From Giardia muris (lineage: Eukaryota > Fornicata > Diplomonadida > Hexamitidae), in the NCBI GenBank assembly GCA_006247105.1, contig CM016927.1:930001-994000 (forward strand): a DNA stretch of 64,000 nucleotides. The letters run 5' to 3'. A model generated the notes under the pieces. That model was not told where the DNA came from and ran no database searches. It was given only the letters and a program-made list of their open reading frames with translations. Position numbers and translations under genes: made by a program. Below, piece after piece: positions 1 through 8,077 of this stretch (its first letter is position 1; each line of letters starts with the position of its first letter).

Positions 1-574
1 CTTGGCCCATAGAAGAGAGATAAGAGGCAAGCCAGGCCTGAAGACGTCCTGCAAGCTCGTAGTCACCCGCAGAGTTAGCGAGAGCGACGGCACGAGTCAC
101 GTCATCTGGGCCATACATCCCGGAATCGGAGAGGAGGCAAAGGGCCGCGCTTAGCTTGTGTCCGGTGACGGCGACATCGAGGGCGCTCTCGCCTGCGGTC
201 GACAGCTGGTCAGCGCTATAGGGGAGAAGGAGGCGAATGCACGCGGGGTCATCCCGCTGAACCGCGATATGGAGGGGAGGAAGGCCATCGCGGCTCTTGA
301 AGCGCGCCTCGAGCCTCGCGAGCGCCTGAACGCCCTCGACGAAGCCCGCACGGACGGCCATGATCAGGGCCGTCTCGCCCCGGGCGTTGGCGATCCCGTA
401 CTCATGAGGAGCGAGGAGCTCGACGAGCCCGACGTCGCGGCGGAGGACGGCGAGCATCAGCCCGGTGTTCCCTTCGGGGTCGAGGCATCGAGCGTGGGAG
501 GAGATGTTCTGGGCGACAACGTCGAAGTTGCGCTGCTTGATGGCGCTAAACCAGCCGAAGTCCGAGACCGCCAT
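1..574 (-). CDS. Ankyrin-repeat protein (Protein 21.1-like), 3' part beyond window
   Basis: The frame opens at the ATG at 574-572 and runs off the left edge without a stop, giving about 191 residues. The translation begins MAVSDFGWFSAIKQRNFDVV and shows ankyrin units such as EGNTGLMLAVLRRD, RGETALIMAVRAG and DGLPPLHIAVQRDD. Early Trp and the GETALIMA-type repeats are typical of the large Giardia Protein 21.1 family, whose members are mostly cytoskeleton-associated or uncharacterised scaffolds. The start is preceded on its own strand by an A-run (AAAAAGA). It is divergent from the frame starting at 602. Function beyond protein-protein scaffolding cannot be read from the sequence. Confidence 0.85.
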   Translation of the reverse strand, partial: MAVSDFGWFSAIKQRNFDVVAQNISSHARCLDPEGNTGLMLAVLRRDVGLVELLAPHEYGIANARGETALIMAVRAGFVEGVQALARLEARFKSRDGLPPLHIAVQRDDPACIRLLLPYSADQLSTAGESALDVAVTGHKLSAALCLLSDSGMYGPDDVTRAVALANSAGDYELAGRLQAWLASYLSSMGQ

Positions 575-601
575 TCTTTTTGATTCCGAGTTCCGCGTGA
601 C
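575..601. promoter_or_regulatory. Short divergent start region
   Basis: Twenty-seven bases separate the ankyrin start at 574 from the possible start at 602. The stretch carries a T-run (an A-run for the minus gene) directly upstream of the minus start, which resembles the A-rich initiator known from Giardia promoters. It is only a shared promoter if the 602 frame is real. Confidence 0.35.
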
Positions 602-1486
602 ATGGTGTCTGGAGAGCACGTCGCTCGCGTCACCCGCGCGAGGGTGGAGGGGCGACTGCGGAGGTACGTGGCGTTCTCGGGGGTTCTGCTCTGGGTTGGG
701 GGCGAGGAAGAGAGGGGATTGGGAGACGAGGCTTGGCCGGTTCTCCAGTGTTACGCTCAAACAGGCTCGGCCATCGACCTTCCGGCGCTCAGGATGGGGT
801 ACATGCGCAAGCAACGGCGCCACACCATTGTTAATGCTCCTCGCGGAAACTCTCAGTCTTTGATAATCACCCCCCATGGGAAACTGGTCCTAGGTTTGAC
901 GGCGGGCGAGGCCGAGAAGACCTCATTGCCACGTGTTTTACACCGAGATTTCGGACCGACGCTATCGTACATCGTCTATGGCGACCTCGAGGTCGGGTCG
1001 GGTTTTATCCCCCCAAGACGTCTTCGTCACCATGTCCCAGTCCCACTGGCACCAGTCCAGCAGGTCTTCACTGAATTCGTTGGGGAGTCCGTTCTTTATT
1101 CCGATTCCCCTTTGCCCTTGATTCGTGGAGTCCCGGAAGAACGTCAGGTGACGGCTCGGAATACAACAGACCAGGACCTTGAGTGGTCCTTGGCGCTCGA
1201 GTCTCTACAACGGCCCTCTGGACGCACCAGACCCTTTCCGGCCATACCAACGGACCATGGACACAGACGCTATTACGATTCCCCACTGATCAGCCCAGAT
1301 CAAGCATGGAGGCTGGTCGAGTATGTCCTGGGACTCGATCGGCCCTCGGTTGTTGTTCTGCGAGTCCCCGGGAGGTTTCCACACAAGATCCTACCCACCC
1401 GCGCACGAGGCACCGGTCTCCAAGATACTATCGTTGTCCTTGACGCTCGTGACGATGTGCTTTGGTTACGTCAGCTCGACTTCTGA
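602..1486 (+). CDS. Hypothetical protein, uncertain gene
   Basis: An uninterrupted frame of 294 codons from the ATG at 602 to the TGA at 1484-1486. The C-terminal two thirds look protein-like, with balanced charge and regular hydrophobics (for example SPDQAWRLVEYVLGLDR and QDTIVVLDARDDVLWLRQLDF). The first 65 residues are Arg/Gly-rich and less convincing. Alternative starts in the same frame are at 794 and 803. No known domain is recognised. The frame ends one base from the stop of the convergent minus gene at 1488, which fits the compact architecture. It could be non-coding. Confidence 0.4.
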   Translation: MVSGEHVARVTRARVEGRLRRYVAFSGVLLWVGGEEERGLGDEAWPVLQCYAQTGSAIDLPALRMGYMRKQRRHTIVNAPRGNSQSLIITPHGKLVLGLTAGEAEKTSLPRVLHRDFGPTLSYIVYGDLEVGSGFIPPRRLRHHVPVPLAPVQQVFTEFVGESVLYSDSPLPLIRGVPEERQVTARNTTDQDLEWSLALESLQRPSGRTRPFPAIPTDHGHRRYYDSPLISPDQAWRLVEYVLGLDRPSVVVLRVPGRFPHKILPTRARGTGLQDTIVVLDARDDVLWLRQLDF

Positions 1487-1487
1487 A

Positions 1488-1742
1488 CTACACGACATCC
1501 TGGTTCGCTACTGCACTCAGGAGCTCCAGGGTCCCGTGGATGGACTGGAGGGCCTTGATGTCTGCGATCAGCTGCTCGATATGGAACTCGAGAGAGGCAT
1601 TCGAGGCCAGGGCCGCCGCGGAACAGGTTCGGGACGCCCCATTGTCAAAGATCGCGTCGTCGACCGCCTGCTGGTAGCATCGGAGCGCGTCTGCGACGAG
1701 CCCACTCGCGGTGCTGCAAAGGTCTCGAACCGACTGTTCCAT
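1488..1742 (-). CDS. Small alpha-helical hypothetical protein (84 aa)
   Basis: Starts at the ATG at 1742 preceded by GAGAAA, an initiator-like A-rich context, and ends at TAG 1490-1488. The 84 residues read as helical segments (SVRDLCSTASGLVADALRCY, then SLEFHIEQLIADIKALQSIH). No low-complexity or repeat content is seen, so a small subunit of a complex is plausible, but no family is recognised. It is divergent from the gene at 1811 and convergent with the uncertain frame ending at 1486. Confidence 0.55.
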   Translation of the reverse strand: MEQSVRDLCSTASGLVADALRCYQQAVDDAIFDNGASRTCSAAALASNASLEFHIEQLIADIKALQSIHGTLELLSAVANQDVV

Positions 1743-1810
1743 TTTCTCCCGATCAGCTAGACCCAGAAGATCTTCACGAGAAGCAGTTACTATGCCACCG
1801 GAAGGCTAGG

Positions 1811-2743
1811 ATGGGGACGGATTCCTCCCCTTCTGATCGTGGATCATTGAGAGGATGGGTCAATGTGAACACGCTCAAATGGGGGGATACTGACGTCCTT
1901 GAGCCAGATGCACCGATGATGATTGGAACGCACACGCCATTCTCCCGTCAATATAATATGCCTCCGACGCCTACTCGTTCCCGCGCCGCCTGTAGCTTCG
2001 GGACGCGCCTCGCAGCTCCGAATACGCGGTACCTGAACCTACTACTCGAGGAACGTTACCCTCACCGCCCTCGTTCCCGGGCTCAGTCATCCCGCTCCTC
2101 CCGCTCTTCCCGTTCATCACGTTCGTCTCGCTCCTCTCGCTCCTCTCGTGCCTCCTTCTCGTCCCGCTCTGGCTCACGCGCCTCCTCACGAGAAAGTGGC
2201 GTACGGGACCGTCGAGCTGTTTACACCGATGATGACGCTCGTCGCCGCGAGCTTGTCTGCAGGATCCGAGAGGAGGCAAAGCGGGTTCCCAAGAACTCGG
2301 ACAAATACGCCCTTGTCAGTGGATTGGTCCGGCCCATCTCCCGCCCCTCGACCCCCAAGCGACCGGGAAGAGACCCATGGAGCCCGAGCACACACTATCT
2401 GGCGGCGGAGGAGGCGGCAGGGACGACGCCCGATCACATGCGACGGTACGAGCGGATCAACGCGACACGCGGGACGCCTCGGCGCCTTTCGACTCTTCAA
2501 TACTATGGGGCGCTCCTAAGCGGAGACGCACCATACCGACGGCCACGCAGGCTCGAATCATTGCTGGCAGAGACGACCGTCTTCTATGGAGCCGACGGGG
2601 CGACGCTCCGGGCCGAAGACGGGGCGCTAGAAGAATGCCAAGCACGCCTCCGCGACGCCGCTCAACGTCTGCGGCACCAGCGGGCGCGTGAGCCAAGAGG
2701 GTCAGTCCCTGCTTCGAGATCTCGCAACCAAGGTGAGAGATGA
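1811..2743 (+). CDS. Arg/Ser-rich hypothetical protein
   Basis: A frame of 310 codons from ATG 1811 to TGA 2741-2743. An in-frame ATG at 1958 is preceded directly by the A/T-rich run CAATATAAT, the stronger Giardia-style start; the true protein may be 261 residues. Residues roughly 92-135 form an SR/SRS repeat (SSRSSRSSRS type) followed by a basic, helix-rich C-terminal half (ECQARLRDAAQRLRHQRARE). RS tracts are seen in splicing factors, but no RRM is present, so that function is not claimed. The last 42 bases overlap the 3' end of the convergent gene at 2702. Confidence 0.5.
   Translation: MGTDSSPSDRGSLRGWVNVNTLKWGDTDVLEPDAPMMIGTHTPFSRQYNMPPTPTRSRAACSFGTRLAAPNTRYLNLLLEERYPHRPRSRAQSSRSSRSSRSSRSSRSSRSSRASFSSRSGSRASSRESGVRDRRAVYTDDDARRRELVCRIREEAKRVPKNSDKYALVSGLVRPISRPSTPKRPGRDPWSPSTHYLAAEEAAGTTPDHMRRYERINATRGTPRRLSTLQYYGALLSGDAPYRRPRRLESLLAETTVFYGADGATLRAEDGALEECQARLRDAAQRLRHQRAREPRGSVPASRSRNQGER
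2088..2160 (+). repeat. Imperfect TCN-CGN trinucleotide-pair microsatellite (Arg/Ser)
   Basis: Tandem copies of a six-base unit of the type TCCCGC/TCTCGC encode alternating Ser-Arg or Ser-Ser-Arg. The units differ mostly at third codon positions, so the repeat is conserved at the amino-acid level more than at the DNA level. Confidence 0.7.
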
Positions 2744-4018
2744 GGGTCGCCGTCGGACAGCCTCAGCTTCGCCCTCTTCGCGGATGCACCCGGGCTCGTC
2801 TATGACGAATGGCCGCGTATCGAGCCGGTGCAGGGAATCAAGATGGGGGGGCCGTCCATCTCCCCCTGCCGTCCCTCCGAGCGTCGTGTGCAGGACGCTA
2901 TTCGTCTGAAGAATATCTGGATCGAAGGAGTCTGTCAGTTGAGTGATGTGAAGGACGGATGCATCTGCCCGAAGTGACCGCGAGACATCTCCACTCTGCC
3001 ACAAGGTCGACGCGTTCTCCGCCCATGAGGGTGCTCGCATCCGTTCAGAATCCGGTTCCGGCTCCTCGTCAGAGCTGTCGAGCCGTTCGCCAGCAATCTC
3101 CGCGATCATCTTGCTTGTCAACGTCAAACTCTCGGCGCAGCGCGCCACTACCTCATCACCGCCCTCTTCCTCGGCCTCAGAAGACCTACTCTCCATGCTC
3201 TCCTCGCTCCCCTCGCTATCGCATGGGAAACATAGGTCTGTGATGGCCTCGTGCGTCTCGTGTTGATCCTCGTCTGGCCGCACCTGGCGTTCAATCAGCT
3301 CGAAGCTGGTCGGAGTGTTGGCTGCCCGAGTGTCCTTCGTTGCCCTTGGGCCTCTGGCACACGCGGAGAAGAAGAGGTCGTCCATTCGAGTGCTGGACGT
3401 TGAGCTGCCATCGCTGCCGCGACGGACGGGGCCCTTTTGGGGGAGGCGTATTAATCGCCCCCGACGGGGCGGACTGCCCTCGATGAAGGGACGGACAGGT
3501 CCGACCCGGGCGCCTGCAGACTGAAGGACGAGGGGGACGCGTGGGAGCATGACCGGGGCTTGCTCCCGATCGAGCTCCTCATCATCAAGAAGTGAGAGAA
3601 GGTATTGTGATGAAATGCAAGCACCGGCGGCTCGCGCGCTACGGGCTTGGCCCGGGGTCCCCTTTGCTCCGGTCGCAACCGGGGTATGTCTCCGAAGGAT
3701 ACGGGAATGCTGGACTGTCGGAGTGACTCGCCCTGTTTCTGCTCCACTCGCGATCGGGGGCAGCACCTGTCGGCATTGCCGGAGCTGCCCCGGCCGCCCT
3801 GCGCTGTCACTAGAGCTGGCACTCGCGCTCGGTGTGTCGATGAGGACCCGGGGGACCAGACGAGGAGGCTCAAGTTTCCCAATGCAAGCCCGGGACCCGG
3901 CAAGTCCACTAAGATCCCGAGGCCCTTGGACTTGGCCAAGCCCTCCGGGCGACCGCGCCCCTCGTACGCCCCCACGGATAGCCCCCTCGAGGGCTCCCGG
4001 GGAACAGTTTGTTCTCAT
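2702..4018 (-). CDS. Hypothetical acidic/basic low-complexity protein (438 aa)
   Basis: The ATG at 4018 is preceded on the minus strand by CAAAAAAAGG, a good initiator-like context. The protein has a basic Gly/Pro/Arg-rich N-terminal third, a short helix around SQYLLSLLDDEELDRE, and an acidic middle with EGSEESMESRSSEAEEEGGD. No known domain is recognised and disorder is likely for most of it. It is divergent from the RIIa gene at 4205 and overlaps the 3' end of the gene ending at 2743 by 42 bases. Composition differs from conserved neighbours, so this and the preceding gene look lineage-specific. Confidence 0.55.
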   Translation of the reverse strand: MRTNCSPGALEGAIRGGVRGARSPGGLGQVQGPRDLSGLAGSRACIGKLEPPRLVPRVLIDTPSASASSSDSAGRPGQLRQCRQVLPPIASGAETGRVTPTVQHSRILRRHTPVATGAKGTPGQARSARAAGACISSQYLLSLLDDEELDREQAPVMLPRVPLVLQSAGARVGPVRPFIEGSPPRRGRLIRLPQKGPVRRGSDGSSTSSTRMDDLFFSACARGPRATKDTRAANTPTSFELIERQVRPDEDQHETHEAITDLCFPCDSEGSEESMESRSSEAEEEGGDEVVARCAESLTLTSKMIAEIAGERLDSSDEEPEPDSERMRAPSWAENASTLWQSGDVSRSLRADASVLHITQLTDSFDPDILQTNSVLHTTLGGTAGGDGRPPHLDSLHRLDTRPFVIDEPGCIREEGEAEAVRRRPSSLTLVARSRSRD

Positions 4019-4204
4019 CCTTTTTTTGAGGAACGAGGAAGGAACAAGGAGGAGGGGACCTTCCGGATTTACAGGAGTGAGGGCGTGAGACGTGAGATAT
4101 GAGCGAGGATATTTCCTACCCTCGTCATCCCTGCCCCCGCCCTCCTCCTTCTGGGTGCAATTATCGTCCTTTCGTGCTTTGATTTTTTTGGATTTTTTAA
4201 AGTT
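4019..4204. promoter_or_regulatory. Divergent intergenic region
   Basis: A gap of 186 bases between divergent start codons. It has an A-run at the minus start, purine-rich sequence, then T-runs (GATTTTTTTGGATTTTTTAAAG) just upstream of the plus start at 4205. A bidirectional promoter region is inferred from position and A/T content. Confidence 0.5.
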
Positions 4205-4813
4205 ATGCAGGAGAGGATATACTGTTCAGAACAGATCGCAATCCCCCCGCAGCTTCCAGGGGTGATCAAGGAGTACGCGAAGGTCGTCCTGCGGGAGCGG
4301 CCCGCGGACCTCGTTGAGTTCTCCTGCAAGTACTTCGCCCAGCTCAGCACACTGGCGGCGCACGGGGTCCGGCCCACGGCATACTGCCCGGACCTCGGGG
4401 TCCTCGTCGGGGTGTACCGGGACCTGGTCGACGGGATGGCGCCCGAGGCGGTGGCCGAGCGGCACGGAATTCCGGCCCCAATTCACGCGTCAGTGATCGA
4501 ACTACTACGGATGGCCGGGCTCGAGCCGGACCCGTTGGCCTACGTTCTCCTCGTCCTCAGCCTGGCGCACGTGTCGATGTCGCACGTCATCGAGGCCGCG
4601 ATCGCGGTCGTTAGCCCGGCTCAGAACGGCGAGGTCCGCGCCTCTGTCCTCGTCCGCATGCTCTCGACCCTGAGTAGCCTTGATCCGCGCGTCGAGGCAG
4701 ATCTGCTGGACGCCTGTTCTGGCTGGGTCCGAGGTCTTGTCCAGTTCGAGGGCGACGACCCTCTAGTCTCCTACGAGAGCGTTGCCAAGGCGGGTTTCCT
4801 TCCAACCGCTTGA
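4205..4813 (+). CDS. RIIa (R2D2)-domain protein, ropporin / radial-spoke RSP11-like
   Basis: A 202-residue protein with an N-terminal RIIa-type dimerisation/docking domain at about 10-46: EQIAIPPQLPGVIKEYAKVV followed by RERPADLVEFSCKYFAQL. The IPP.LP.(L/I)(L/I)K.(F/Y)(T/A)K spacing and the (D/N)L.(E/Q)(F/W)...YF ending match ropporin (ROPN1/ROPN1L) and Chlamydomonas RSP11. In that family the domain binds amphipathic helices of A-kinase-anchoring or radial-spoke proteins; the length is also close to ROPN1. It likely acts in Giardia's flagellar axonemes. The start has a strong TTTTTTAAAG context. A polyadenylation-like AGTGAAT lies 16 bases after the stop. Confidence 0.8.
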   Translation: MQERIYCSEQIAIPPQLPGVIKEYAKVVLRERPADLVEFSCKYFAQLSTLAAHGVRPTAYCPDLGVLVGVYRDLVDGMAPEAVAERHGIPAPIHASVIELLRMAGLEPDPLAYVLLVLSLAHVSMSHVIEAAIAVVSPAQNGEVRASVLVRMLSTLSSLDPRVEADLLDACSGWVRGLVQFEGDDPLVSYESVAKAGFLPTA

Positions 4814-4828
4814 GGAGGACGAAGGATG

Positions 4829-4835
4829 AGTGAAT
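4829..4835 (+). terminator. AGTGAAT polyadenylation-type signal
   Basis: A match to the Giardia AGTRAAY signal shortly after the stop of the RIIa gene ending at 4813. Confidence 0.55.
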
Positions 4836-4908
4836 CCGGCTCGGCCGGCCTGATTTGGCCTGGTCTGTGTGCTGCCGGGTGCTGTGTCTCTCGATAAAAA
4901 GACCTCGG

Positions 4909-6096
4909 ATGCAGGCACCAGCGCTCATTGTCAACACCTACGACGGTGCTGACTGGGTTGGGGCCTCCCCCGCCCTCCAGGCCTTTGTTCGAGCCACCAC
5001 GGAGAATTTCACTCGTCTATCACGTTGGATTCTGCAGCCCCCCGACCCGGAGGAGACAAAACCCCCCTCCCGCCTCGGTAGCGCCGAGGTCCAGCGACGC
5101 CTTCAGACGGCCCGTCACCAGGACGCGTTTGAGGCAACTCGGACACGCCTCGATGCCATGGACGCGAGGATCGACGCAATCGAGCTTGGGCTCAAAAGCC
5201 TTCGCGATCACGTCGATAGGAGGCTCGACGAGGCCTTCAACGTGCTCAAACGTCGCCTGGACGCCATCGCTGACGCTTCCGACACGGCCCATGCCCATAC
5301 CCATACGCCCCGCCCCGAGATCGAAGGAGACATCGCGATCCGTGTCGAGGAGATGGAAAAGAAGTACGCGGCCCTACTCGAGGACGTCTTTGCCCGTCTC
5401 GGAGCGGCCTCCCAGCGCCTTGAACAGCCCCGACGCGATCCCGCCGAGTCCACCCTTTCCGTCGCCACGGCCGACGCGCTCAGTGCCGATATTTCGGAGC
5501 AGCGGAAGGCGTTGCAGCGCCTCGAGACAAGTGTCACCACCACCCTCGACGCGATAAGGGAGGTGCGGGAGCGCACTACGAGCTGTGAGACCACCATCGC
5601 AGAGGCCCTTCAAACCTTCAACACGTCTGAGGCTGTCAATGCTCTCAAAACTCAGGAGGACATCAGCAAACGCCTGAGCGTCCTCGAAGCCTCACTCTCA
5701 ACTGTCGAAACGGACGTCCTTAGCCTCGAGCGCCTTACCAAACAGCTGCGCACTCAGTCCCTCGAATCGATCGAGACGTTAAGAGATTCCCTTGGAAGCC
5801 TCGATGCAGGGATCGCTCGCCTTGCCGCAGAAACACAGGACGGCCTTGATAGGCTCGGTAAAGAGCTTCAGGAAACAGAAGACGAACTCCATGTCGAGCT
5901 GAGTGGGTGCAAGAGCATCGTCCTTGGCGCCGGAACTTTCAAGGAATACGAGCTCTACCGTCGCAAGGCCTATGACGAACTCCTCTCTGACCAACAACGA
6001 GCTCGTGGCGTCGACTTCCTCAGCCCCGTCGAGATGCGCCTTCATCGCCTTGAAAATCTGCTCCTCGACCACCTGGCTCATTGCCCGAGCACGTGA
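4909..6096 (+). CDS. Coiled-coil protein (395 aa)
   Basis: The first ATG in frame is at 4909, preceded by CGATAAAAAGACCTCGG; the open frame upstream has no ATG. After about 60 residues the sequence is almost all heptad-like helix (for example ARIDAIELGLKSLRDHVDRR and SVLEASLSTVETDVLSLERL), with a short His/Thr linker near residue 130. It ends with the conserved-looking stretch KEYELYRRKAYDELL. No TM or signal peptide. Probably a structural cytoskeletal or basal-body/axonemal component, but no orthologue is recognised. It is convergent with the CFAP141-like gene, 18 bases apart. Confidence 0.75.
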   Translation: MQAPALIVNTYDGADWVGASPALQAFVRATTENFTRLSRWILQPPDPEETKPPSRLGSAEVQRRLQTARHQDAFEATRTRLDAMDARIDAIELGLKSLRDHVDRRLDEAFNVLKRRLDAIADASDTAHAHTHTPRPEIEGDIAIRVEEMEKKYAALLEDVFARLGAASQRLEQPRRDPAESTLSVATADALSADISEQRKALQRLETSVTTTLDAIREVRERTTSCETTIAEALQTFNTSEAVNALKTQEDISKRLSVLEASLSTVETDVLSLERLTKQLRTQSLESIETLRDSLGSLDAGIARLAAETQDGLDRLGKELQETEDELHVELSGCKSIVLGAGTFKEYELYRRKAYDELLSDQQRARGVDFLSPVEMRLHRLENLLLDHLAHCPST

Positions 6097-6114
6097 GAGC
6101 GTAAGTTCTCGGTC

Positions 6115-6450
6115 TTAGGACTTCAATAGACACCCAGTAATCCCCAACCCACGCGCTCGTAAGGCTTCATCCTGCTCACGACTCTCCCGTTGATATAACT
6201 CTCGGAGCCGCTCTCGACGGGCGATCACCGACGCCTCCTTCACCGCCTCCTGCATCGCCTTCAGCTCCCGCCGCGCGACGCAGAGCTCATCGGTCAGGCG
6301 TTCCCGCGACTCGAAGGCTGCTCGCGCCTGCACCTTCCGAAGCTCCCGCAGGTTCTCCTCGTGCCACTGCTGCTGCCGCTCGCTCTTGATCCGGCGGAGG
6401 ATCGCCCCCGGGTTCTGCCCTGGGTGTGGGTCCGCTCCGAAACCTTGCAT
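6115..6450 (-). CDS. CFAP141 (C1orf189)-like microtubule inner protein candidate
   Basis: A 111-residue all-helical protein starting at ATG 6450, with A/T-rich sequence upstream (GGGTTTAAAAAG). The C-terminal half, MQEAVKEASVIARRERLREL then YQRESREQDEALRARGLGI, matches the pattern of small axonemal inner proteins of the CFAP141 family (a run of helix, R..L..L(Y/F)..E...(Y/D)...L...G). These sit in the lumen of doublet microtubules. The match is made by eye and such helices are low-information, so the name is tentative. It is divergent from the FCP1-like gene with a 60-base spacer. Confidence 0.5.
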   Translation of the reverse strand: MQGFGADPHPGQNPGAILRRIKSERQQQWHEENLRELRKVQARAAFESRERLTDELCVARRELKAMQEAVKEASVIARRERLRELYQRESREQDEALRARGLGITGCLLKS

Positions 6451-6510
6451 GTCCGGCTTTTTAAACCCGTAATTCGGAATTTAGGCCCGTCCTCTTAGCT
6501 CATTTTCTTG

Positions 6511-8040
6511 ATGCCTGGGAGGATATCGGGGAAGCCATGCCCCCACAAGCGCCTGACGCTCGCTTTCCGGTGTGCCCGTTGCGGGCTTCCGCTCCCCTTA
6601 TCCCAGCGCGAGAATTACTTGCTCAGCGGTGCATACTATGTTAGCCGTGCATCCCGACGCGCAAGTAAGAAGCTGATCGTCTTCCTGGACCTTGACAACA
6701 CCCTTCTCGAGGCTCACCATCGGCGTAACTCCCCGTTACCGCCGGAACGCGTCGTGACTGTCGATGAGGCTCGTGAGGCTCTTGAGCAGCCACTTCGAGA
6801 CGAGTCCGGAGACTCCTTCTTACGGCAGTATTGTGATGCCGCGGAGAAGTACTTCTTCGACCCCGAGGACCCCGAGCTGCGTGGGATTCGTCGCTGGGTC
6901 GTCGCCCCGGAATGTGATTGCGCCATCTGCTTCCGTCCAGGCGTCTTCCGATGGTTATACCTGCTTCAGACCCTTGCTGACGTGTACATTAGCACGACGG
7001 GGACCCAGGACTACGCCGCCCTCATCTCGCGTATCATTGATCCTCGGAGGCTATATGTCCTATCCATCTTCGCACGGGAGACCGCCGACAGTGTTGGTGA
7101 TAAGACGATAGCCCAAAGTGTGTGTGGGGAGGTGTTGGAGGTGAAGGCAGAGACGGAGACCCAGAAGGGAAGCAATATCCTATATAAGGGTGCCAATCGT
7201 CACATTGGGAGTGACAAGGCCCTGTACTCCGTCGTTATCGACGACTCCTCGACGCCTTGGGCTGGGACTACATGCGCCTTCTTGAAGTCCCTGGACTTCA
7301 TCTATCTCAACCCTGACTATGCTGGCCGTTGTCTTCGGCAACAGTTCCCATTGCCCACGGGCCTCGGGGAAGATGAGCCAGAGGCTCTATACTGCTATGG
7401 AGACTTCCCTCTCCTATCTCTAGATGGGAATCCCAGGGAGCGGGTTTTACTGCTTCGAGATGCTCTTGAGGCGCAGCTGCGGGCCTTTTCTAACCTGGTG
7501 AAGGAGATGGCCGAGGCCGTATGCCCCGTGGACGGTAAGGAGCCGATGGGCGCCGCCCAGTACCTACGAGAGCGGTCGCGTGCTTATCATATCTTCGAGG
7601 GTTGCACCTTCTATATCCCACGGCTTGGGAATGGAGACTGCCGTCTTGATCCCACTGGGAAGCAGGTCTTGGAGGTTCGATGGCCTTCTAGAGTCGAAAC
7701 AGGGGTCGAAGCACCAATTGACTTCCGAGTGCGTGTGATCCTAGCCTTTGGAGGGAAGGTGGCACACGAGTATGGAGAGGATGTCAGTCACGTCCTCTAT
7801 CGTCCCAGTAATGCCAGGGCCACGTGGGAGCATTGTAAAGGGCGTCTCACTAAGAACCCCGACACTCTCCCGACGAATAAGAGACTTCTGGCATATGGAG
7901 ATGCTTCTTCTCCAGGTCCGGCTCAAGGACTGGCGGTAGTCTCTCAGGACTGGTTGCTCCTCTCGACACACCTCTATTGTCGTCAGCCTGAAGACCCATA
8001 CACGGCAGAGTTCCTCCGCCTCGTCTCCCTTCGAGAGTGA
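6511..8040 (+). CDS. FCP1-type RNA polymerase II CTD phosphatase (HAD + BRCT)
   Basis: A 509-residue protein starting at ATG 6511. It has an N-terminal Cys cluster (CPHK...FRCARCGLP), then the HAD catalytic motif FLDLDNTLLEA with nucleophile/acid Asp60 and Asp62. It has an FCPH-type body with LADVYISTTGTQDYA, and the late motif VVIDDSSTPW, which corresponds to the FCP1 IIDDR..VW block. The C-terminal part (FEGCTFYIP; RVILAFGGKVAHEYGEDVSHVL; VVSQDWLLLS) reads as a BRCT domain with its conserved Gly and Trp. HAD plus BRCT is the FCP1 arrangement; the family removes phosphates from the Pol II CTD. It is convergent with eL33, 32 bases between stops. Confidence 0.8.
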   Translation: MPGRISGKPCPHKRLTLAFRCARCGLPLPLSQRENYLLSGAYYVSRASRRASKKLIVFLDLDNTLLEAHHRRNSPLPPERVVTVDEAREALEQPLRDESGDSFLRQYCDAAEKYFFDPEDPELRGIRRWVVAPECDCAICFRPGVFRWLYLLQTLADVYISTTGTQDYAALISRIIDPRRLYVLSIFARETADSVGDKTIAQSVCGEVLEVKAETETQKGSNILYKGANRHIGSDKALYSVVIDDSSTPWAGTTCAFLKSLDFIYLNPDYAGRCLRQQFPLPTGLGEDEPEALYCYGDFPLLSLDGNPRERVLLLRDALEAQLRAFSNLVKEMAEAVCPVDGKEPMGAAQYLRERSRAYHIFEGCTFYIPRLGNGDCRLDPTGKQVLEVRWPSRVETGVEAPIDFRVRVILAFGGKVAHEYGEDVSHVLYRPSNARATWEHCKGRLTKNPDTLPTNKRLLAYGDASSPGPAQGLAVVSQDWLLLSTHLYCRQPEDPYTAEFLRLVSLRE

Positions 8041-8070
8041 GGGGGCACGGTGCTGAAGCCACCCGAAGCC

Positions 8071-8077
8071 ATTCACT
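8071..8077 (-). terminator. AGTGAAT signal overlapping the eL33 stop
   Basis: On the minus strand the eL33 stop codon TGA lies inside AGTGAAT, an exact AGTRAAY match. Confidence 0.6.

Noticed and set aside
1715..1745. GGTCTCGAACC resembling a tRNA T-arm on the reverse strand
   Set aside because: No acceptor or anticodon stem can be formed around it, and it encodes the N-terminus of the 84-residue protein.
3549..4102. Long plus-strand frames opposite the 438-residue gene
   Set aside because: They are complements of the minus gene with Pro/Arg/Ser-rich shadow composition and no start context.
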